A stretch of 64,000 bases of DNA from NCBI GenBank assembly GCA_030770535.1, contig JASVEC010000009.1, forward strand, positions 496,001 through 560,000, in the 5' to 3' direction. The notes below the pieces were generated by a model, which was not told the DNA's origin, did no database searches, and saw only the letters and a list, made by a program, of their open reading frames with translations. The translations under genes were made by a program, and so were the position numbers. Source of the stretch: Batkoa obscura. Lineage: Eukaryota > Entomophthoromycota > Entomophthoromycetes > Entomophthorales > Batkoaceae. Shown here piece after piece: positions 57,200 through 64,000 of this stretch; within the stretch, counting starts at the first letter, position 1; each line of letters starts with the position of its first letter.

Positions 57200-60100
57200 A
57201 TGATATATGACAAATATCCCTTTTTGAGCGAATGGGATAAGGTATTTAAAACTGATAACAAAACTAGTACAAGCTTTGAACCATCAAAAGAGAAGCTTAA
57301 AGAGCTAACAGCCCGTGCGGATTTGATAAAAAAGGAACTGAGTAAATCATCTATCAATGACAACTCAACATCTAAAAAGATTTTGGATTTAAAATATGAG
57401 CTATTCTGCATAAAGGATTCCATTGAACATGGATATAGTTTAGAAAACTCAAATACCAACTCGTTTCCAACTTTGAACTTAACTTCTGGAGACTCTTCGT
57501 TATCGAAAAAGACAGCAGCGTTGTTGGCACAAAGGATGGAGGCTTTGAAAATGAATTTAAATCAAAACTCAGTTCCACAGGATGCTCTAGACAGAAGGGA
57601 AACTTACAAAAGGAAACTGGAGATGGAAAAAGAAGAGCAGGACGTTAAGTACAAAATTATGAGGGAAGAGTTGGATAGGATGGTGGTTGAATTTGATAAT
57701 AAAGTTAACAGGTCAGGTCTTTCAGCAGGATCGTTAAATTCAAACAAAGTGGAAGAGCTTAAAAATCAAGCTTTAGCGTGGAAGAACTTTTCTTTGAAAA
57801 GCAAAGAAACCCAAGCGCTTTTAGGTAAATTGATTAGTAATTCTACTAATACCAAAATGTCACACGAGTCTAAAAATATCGAAAAAATAAATAATACGCT
57901 TTGTTCAAGCTTAAAGTATGGTTCAAGTATAACACAATCCAGTAATAATAATTCAAAGATGACAATTAATAATATGTTTAATAAGCAGAGTGAGGTTAAT
58001 GGAAAAGACACAATAAAGAATGAAGTTAAAAAAGATCCGATAACAAAGCAAAGTCAGCCAATAACCTATAATGATAAAGAAAAAAGTAGCTTTGAAAAGC
58101 AAAGTCAATCGATAACCTGTAATGGTAAAGAAAAGAACATGATTGAAAGAGATGAAAAAGAAGGTAGTGATTTTGATTTAACATCAGACCGTTTAGCAAT
58201 TGAACAAGCAAGTAAAAAAGCAAGAGAAAAAGCAAAGATGTTTGAAATAACAAGCAATTCTTATGTGCCTAAACGACCAATGAGTCCCAAACCTCAATTC
58301 AAACCACAAGTTAAACCTAAACCTCAAAAAATCCAAAATTACAACAAACCAATTATAAATGTAACCCCAGCTGCTCAGCAAAGTATTGATAAAGAGAAAG
58401 AGAAAAAGGATGAGATAATGAAAAAGCAAGAGCGGGATCGAATACTCCGAGATAAACTTAAAGAGCAAGGAGATAATCAAAATCAAGAATCAAGTATCGA
58501 AGATATTCGAAAAGCAGCCAGGAAAGCAAGATCTCATTTCCAGGATGCACAAAGTGGCAACGCTGGAGTTAATAAATTCGAAGTTAAAAAAGAAAGTAAA
58601 GTACCACCTCCAGTTAAAGCTAAGCCTTCTTTCTTGAATAATAGTAACCTTAAACCAGAGGTAAAAGAGAAGAGTAATCATGTTAGAAAAATATCGAATG
58701 AAATAAATGGGCATAAAATCAATTTGAATCCTATAATAACAAAAGAGCATAAAATTGATTTGAATCCTTTAGTAACAAATGATTCAGAAACTAGTAATAA
58801 AGTAGCTGATGAGCTGAAAAACGAGTTGCAAAATAGCAATAAGTTGGTTGAGGAAGTAGCTAACGAGTTGCAAAATGATGATAGGATATCATACAATCAA
58901 GCTAATTTTGATGACAAATACGAATTAAATGACAATCATCATACTGCTATGGGAGTAAAAGAAGTACCTGAGCAATTAGAGCAGAAAGCTGATTATTCAC
59001 TGAATAATATTAAACCATCAACCAATGAAAGTAATAACAATAAAATCTCCAATATACAAAATGAAGCCGGCTCAGCTTACAAAACATCAAATTTAAATGG
59101 TGCTTATGAAAAAGCCACCAAAGAAAATGGTAATTATAGTCAAATAGCAAGCGAATATGTCGAACCTGTACAAGAAACGCTAACTTTAAATCAAGAAAAT
59201 GCTGCCGCTGCTACTCAAGATCTACCAAGCTCAGAAAATCCATGGGTCGTACGGGCATTATATGACTATTCAGATTATGGCTCAGAATTAGGCAGTAATA
59301 CAGTAGAGATTAAGGCTGGGGAAGTCATTTATATCACAAGTTTACCAGAAGATAATATTGAATGGTGTATGGGATACATTGAAAGTAAAAAGGATTTGCT
59401 GTGCTGGATACCTACTTCTTATCTAGAGATGCCAGAATCATTCTATAAATTAAAAGAAAGTAAGGGCGAGAATGACAATGAAGTTGGAGTTGAAATTGAA
59501 ACTCAGAGTATGGAAGCTAATGATCATTTTGCGGATGAAACAAGCCAAATTGAAAATGAAGCTACACCTTCAGCTACTTTGCTATGTGATTGGGAAGCAG
59601 AAGTTGAAGGTGGGGTTACTATGATTTTTGAACAAGGATTAAGGGTGGATATCCTTGATATTAGTAACCCAGATTGGTATTTAGCACGTCATCCATCCAA
59701 TCAAACATTAGCTTATTTACCAGCCGACCAATTATTTATATCAAATGATAATCCATTCTATAGTATTTCATTAAAGCAAAGCTATGATACGGAAAGCGAA
59801 CAAGTCTATAACTCGGACTCGGAGCACTTTGATGTTGAATCTAGATTATCCAAATTAGGAATAAGTAGAAATTCATCTCTAAGAAAAGTTCAATCTTCTC
59901 ATAGTCTATCTACAACTGACTATAACGATATGGATAGAATGAGTGTAAGTAGTTTAAACTAATTTTATAAATATTTATATTGACTTTTTGTTAGTCCCCA
60001 CATAGGCTAGGTTGGGCTAGTCAAGTTGATCAAGAAGCACTTAACGGGTTGGATCAAAATGAGATTAAACGAAGAGAAGCAATTCATGAGCTGATAGCAA

Positions 60101-61226
60101 CTGAAAAAACATATTTAAGAGATATGCAGTTAGTAGTTGATTTGTTTTTAACACCTTTAGAAGGACAATTAAATGGTGGCGAAATTAAATTGATCTTTTC
60201 CAATTTAAGTACTGTTGTTATGGTTAATACCATGTTTTTATCAGCTTTAGAAGGCACGTGTGGTGAACTAACTGAGAACACATGCATCGGTGAACTCTTT
60301 TTAGAGTATGCTGACCAGTTTGCATGTTACGCAGAATATTGTGGTAATCAAGCAGCCTCATCAAGGTTTGTACAAAATAAAATACAAACGGATATCAACT
60401 TTTCAACACTCTTGAAGAACATTTCATTCAAACCAGAGTGTAGGATGCTAACGTTATCCTCCTTTCTTTTAGAGCCGGTTCAAAGAATCACTAGATATCC
60501 ATTGCTGCTAAAAAATGTAAATAATAGCTTAATTACTAGTATTGTGTTTAACGTTTTATTCGTTTAGGTTTTAAAATACACTAACAAAAATCATGGTGAT
60601 TACGAAGCGTTAGAAAGAGCGATTATCAAGGCTGAGACCATGTTAGAAGATATAAATCGACAAGCACAAGCATCAGAAAATGCACAGCAACTTTTAGAGT
60701 TAAGTAGGCAAATTGATTTACATAATTATCCAGATTTTAAGTTAAATGGGCTTACACGTAATTTGGGACCACGTCAAGCCATTATTGATGGACCAGTAAA
60801 TAAGCATAAATCTGGTAGACAACTACATGCCTTTTTGTTTAACGATCTATTACTAATTACACAGCCAAATTCTAATTCAAACATAGTTAAATATACGTTA
60901 TATTTACCAGTAAGTTTATTTCACTTTCTTACTAACAACTAAACTTAACTTTCTTTAGCCCATGCCTTTAGCTCGACTTAAAATTAGGGATGCTCAAACA
61001 GCACAGGGTAGAAGGGGAATATTTTCACCATATGGTAAGTTCATTATGTTAATATTAGGCTGAGTTATTTATTATTATCTTAGATGATACTTGCTTCCAA
61101 ATAATTCACATTAAAGAAGTAATAACATTAAAAGCATCGACACCTTCTACTAAAAAGAAGTGGATATCCGAAGTTACTAAAGCTATCGACCTTGCTGTTA
61201 ATGCTGAAAAGATGAGCCGATTTTAA
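57200..61226 (+). CDS. SH3-SH3-DH-PH Rho guanine nucleotide exchange factor, intersectin-like (5 exons)
   Basis: Exons 57200-59944, 59995-60516, 60568-60909, 60959-61034 and 61084-61226 join in phase to about 1275 residues from the first ATG in frame. A coiled coil near residues 50-200 (FCIKDSIEHGY, LLAQRMEALKMN) is homologous to that of the EH-SH3 gene at 17897-20527. Two SH3 domains follow: VVRALYDYSDY to WIPTSYLEM (about 680-744), and TLLCDWEAEVEG to YLPADQLFI (about 790-846). Exons 2 and 3 encode the DH domain (RREAIHELIATEKTYLRDM; RYPLLLKN then VLKYTNKNHGDYE across the splice). The PH domain ends FQIIHIKEVITLKAS and KKKWISEV. It probably activates a Cdc42/Rho GTPase at endocytic actin sites. 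The true start could lie in an unseen upstream exon. Confidence 0.85.
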
Positions 61227-62277
61227 AATAGGTCAATATCTTGTTTTTTTGAAGTTTACTAAAAAAAGTTTTTTATATTTTAAGTGAAATAAATTTTATT
61301 TTTTATTAGATTTTAACTTTTAATTTGAAAATATTACTATAAAAATATATGAGGTTTTTTCTATGCTTTTTATAATAATCAAATGGATATTGTATTTTGT
61401 TTTATGCAAGTTGATGTTGTTTATCAAAAAATACTAGAAGCATTTAATTATATGGGAATGTATTTTTTTGTTTAAGAATTTTATTAACAATCTTTTCGTT
61501 CAAATGGCGCTTAAAAAATGGAAAAAGTAATGAAACCAAAAAAAACATCCTCACATTTACAATAATCTCATTGTTTTTATATTTTAACACTTGAGTGAGT
61601 ACATCACTTTAAATGGAGAAAGGTATTATTTTAATTCATTAAGTTCGGAAAAATTTTATATTCCAAACTTTATTAAAGTTAATGTTAGACTTTAACATAC
61701 ATTTAATATATCTGTTATATATCTATTATATAGATAAATTGGAACATAAACCCCCATTATTTGAAATTAAACTTATGTAATCATTACTTTAAATTAGTCT
61801 ACTTTAACAACTAGTTTACATTTGAATTACAGAAAGCCTGTTAAATTTTTTAATTAAGATAAATTTATTTTAATAATTATTCCATTCAATCCTTCTACAA
61901 CTTTTCAAGTGATAATTTTTGTAATCAAAATATTTATATAGCCAATTTTTAAAGGCTGATTTATATATTTTATTCAAGTTTTAACATATACTTTTTCTTA
62001 AATCAATAGTTAATTTGATCTTAGAAGAGTTGTAACATCTATAAAATTTCTTTTAAATAGAATAAAACAGGCTAATAAATTCTCCAGAAAAAAACACATA
62101 GATAAAAAAGGAAACCCAGATTGTCGTTGAACCAATAAGAGCAGCAACTAGTTAGTAAGCATCAAGTTATTGGCTTTGGAAAAAACTGAACGGTTAAAGA
62201 TAAAAAAATACAGACTATATAAAAATAAAAACTAGACTAAATATAAAAACCGATCTTTAAATATTATAATAATAATA
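61227..62277. other. Spacer with one MITE
   Basis: AT-rich region between the RhoGEF and KIAA0930-family genes, with MITE copy 19 and otherwise nothing recognised. Confidence 0.4.
61450..61555 (+). mobile_element. MITE copy 19
   Basis: 105-bp family with diverged ends: ATATGGGAATGTATTTT to AACATCCTCACAT; core AATGGCGCTTAAAAAATGG. Confidence 0.9.
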
Positions 62278-63553
62278 ATGAGTAGCTTATTAGAACGGAT
62301 ATTACAAAGATTGATTGATGAAAATTTGACGAAAACTCATAATTTGTTGAATTATGATTTTAAAAATAAGTTCAATAAATATAATTTAACCGATATAGAA
62401 CAGAATGAAAGTACCTTAGAGCCAAGGTAATTGAACTCAGTAAAGCTAAGCTTTAAAAAATAATGAAAATTTTGTAGATGGCAAAACTTGTTTTTAGAAT
62501 ATTTCATTGAGAATCAAGACGAGATGAGCGATGATATGTTATTTTTTGTAAAAAAGTTGAGTATTCAAGACTTAAGCGACCCTGTTTTTGTAAAACGGAG
62601 GCCAAAACAGGGTAGCCTACCAGGACTTGAAGAAACTATTCTTTGGAAAGAAACTTTTTTTTTAAACCTAATTGTACAAGTAAGTTCGATTTTATTTAAT
62701 GTAATCTAAATTTAGTTTTAATTATTAAGTTAAATTGTAAATTAAGAGTCTCTATTTGTAAAAGAGGTATCGATCAAAATAAATCGAATAATGGTGGCAA
62801 TTCTGGGCCAAGACTTTTAAAAATGTGCGTTAAAAGGGTATATGCATTACCTTCACGTTCTAGAGGCGATCTAAAAGAAAGGCAGTGGGAATGCTCATAT
62901 CCGTTAATTTATTATGCAGTTGAAGATCATGAAGATATGTTTGAAAACTTAGTGTTGGGAGAGGGAGAGCATTTATGTGTAGAACTATTATGTTCTTTAA
63001 GTAATGATTCCGAACAAGATATTTTGATTTATAGTACAACTTCTTCTGACGAAAATAATATTGCTTTTCTATCTAAAAGGCCTCAAAATACAGTTTCTTT
63101 GTTTCAAGGGGCTGCTACCTTCAAATCTTTATTAACAGTATTAAGACAAAAATTAGCTTTGAAATCTAATAAGAAAAGTAAAGTAGCCCATCAATTTAAC
63201 AAATTACCTGAGTATATAATAATGCGCGGACCAGAAGGGAAAGGACATGCTCAAGTAATAAAAGTTTCGATAATTAACATTAGTAGTAATAATCTCTGTA
63301 TTTTTAGGTAGCAATGACATTTTTAAGTAGTCCACCTAATAACAATAGCTCGAATTGTTTAAATAATGACAATAGTAATGATGAAGTGGTAGTTAAACCA
63401 CCTACCTCTTTTTTACAATCACTTAAAAGACTTTCATTATCCCCATTAATAGATAAAAACTCAGAACCTCCATTAGACAGTAATAATATCCCATCATTAA
63501 TTAATTGCTCTATAACCTTTGTTAATATACCTTGGACTAGTATAATACAGTAA
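62278..63553 (+). CDS. KIAA0930 (DUF2045)-family protein (4 exons)
   Basis: Exons 62278-62426, 62478-62679, 62730-63254 and 63308-63553 join in phase to 373 residues. The protein follows the human KIAA0930 family along its length: W-x4-FLEYFIENQ, DDMLFFVKK, LPGLEETILWKETFFLNLIV, FENLVLGEGEHLCVELL, LFQGAATFKSLL, then the near-identical MRGPEGKGHAQVAM (across the last intron) and a final TFVNIPWTSII. Family function is not established; the animal protein is uncharacterised. Exon 3 was started at 62730 (LNCKLRVSICKRG) because that AG keeps phase and restores the segment matching the human one. The gene is followed by 3' flank to the window end. Confidence 0.85.
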
Positions 63554-64000
63554 TAGAATTTATTTATTATTGATAGTATTCATAACTGTTTTTTCGTAGG
63601 AACTTATTAAATTACATTGATCAAAAAGGGAGCGAGTAATCCAATGATCTAGCTGGTAGTTTTAACTTGTATATACTGACGTCTTTTAAATTGAAAATAT
63701 TGTGTAGTTGCTATACTATTTTGTATATATCAAAAAATACTCTTAAATTAATTTATATGGTTTTTAACTTTCGTTTTTTTTTTGCCACCATAAAAGAACT
63801 TTTATTATTATTTATTAGAATTATTTATAACCATTTAGTAATATCTATTTATTATTTACCCAGTTTAAGTTTATTGTTTAGATGTGTTTTGTTGGCATTT
63901 ATTTTCATGATTCTATTTGCTTGAGATAATTACAGTTTATTATATTTAAAATAAATTTACTTTTATAACCAAAATTATCGTTATTCTCTTTTAAAAATTA
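63554..64000. other. 3' flank at window end
   Basis: AT-rich. A hydrophobic 85-codon frame at 63667-63924 has low-complexity composition and no supporting features, so I do not call it a gene. Confidence 0.4.

Noticed and set aside
59945-59994. Stop codon separating the SH3 and DH parts as a broken gene
   Set aside because: GTAAGT at 59945 and a TAG ending at 59994 form a 50-bp phase-0 intron that joins the two parts cleanly.
1888-61555. Regular dispersed repeats as a CRISPR-like array or LTRs
   Set aside because: Copies are far apart, in both orientations, with inverted ends and TA flanks, which fits a MITE family; there are no uniform spacers and no LTR-element genes between copies.
63667-63924. 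85-codon hydrophobic frame
   Set aside because: Low-complexity Leu/Ile/Phe composition typical of translated AT-rich DNA; no promoter or homology cue.
1-64000. tRNA, rRNA or snoRNA genes
   Set aside because: I looked for T-loop-like GGTTCGAATCC and rRNA-like conserved blocks and saw none that I could support by eye.

Overview
The window looks like nuclear DNA of an AT-rich fungus. Its conserved genes are interrupted by short introns, mostly about 50 bp, with GTAAGT-like donors and T-rich TAG acceptors. Standard stop codons are used. The protein set (MTR4, RAD54, an Opy2-type membrane anchor, intersectin-like EH/SH3/RhoGEF proteins, a KIAA0930-family protein and expanded F-box-like proteins) fits an early-diverging lineage such as the Entomophthoromycotina. 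I suspect a Conidiobolus-like species, but that is inference from gene content and base composition. All functions rest on motif recognition by eye; no database search was run.

Layout. 0.6-13.5 kb is an accessory region. It holds one intact F-box-like/LRR-like gene (4245-5579), three broken relatives, an intact 2.9 kb DNA transposon (6526-9399) inserted at an F-box relic, a possible Tc1-like relic, and a small secreted-peptide gene (11458-11673). 14.4-27.2 kb is gene-dense: an Opy2-like anchor, a PPR-like mitochondrial protein, an EH-coiled coil-SH3-SH3 protein, six-exon MTR4, and a type I membrane protein with a possible beta-propeller ectodomain. 28.6-38 kb is accessory again: a scrambled, decayed second copy of the transposon, then a tandem family of four-pass COPI-associated/TVP15-like proteins (three intact intronless genes, two relics). 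39-44 kb holds a tail-anchored acyl-CoA-binding-domain protein and a beta-lactamase-fold hydrolase. 44.5-50 kb is mostly MITEs and AT-rich spacer around a four-exon member of the TVP15-like family. 50-63.6 kb holds an unknown Asn/Ser-rich protein, a GNAT acetyltransferase, RAD54, an SH3-SH3-DH-PH exchange factor and a KIAA0930-family gene.

Nineteen copies of a roughly 105 bp MITE are scattered through the non-coding space in both orientations, some tandem or nested. Their outer 12 bases and a subterminal block match the ends of the 2.9 kb transposon, so that transposase is the natural candidate for moving them. Other points of interest are a split of the animal intersectin architecture over two homologous genes 37 kb apart, a 10-nt microexon in the intron-bearing TVP15-like gene beside its intronless relatives, and a dense SQ cluster in the N-terminus of RAD54.
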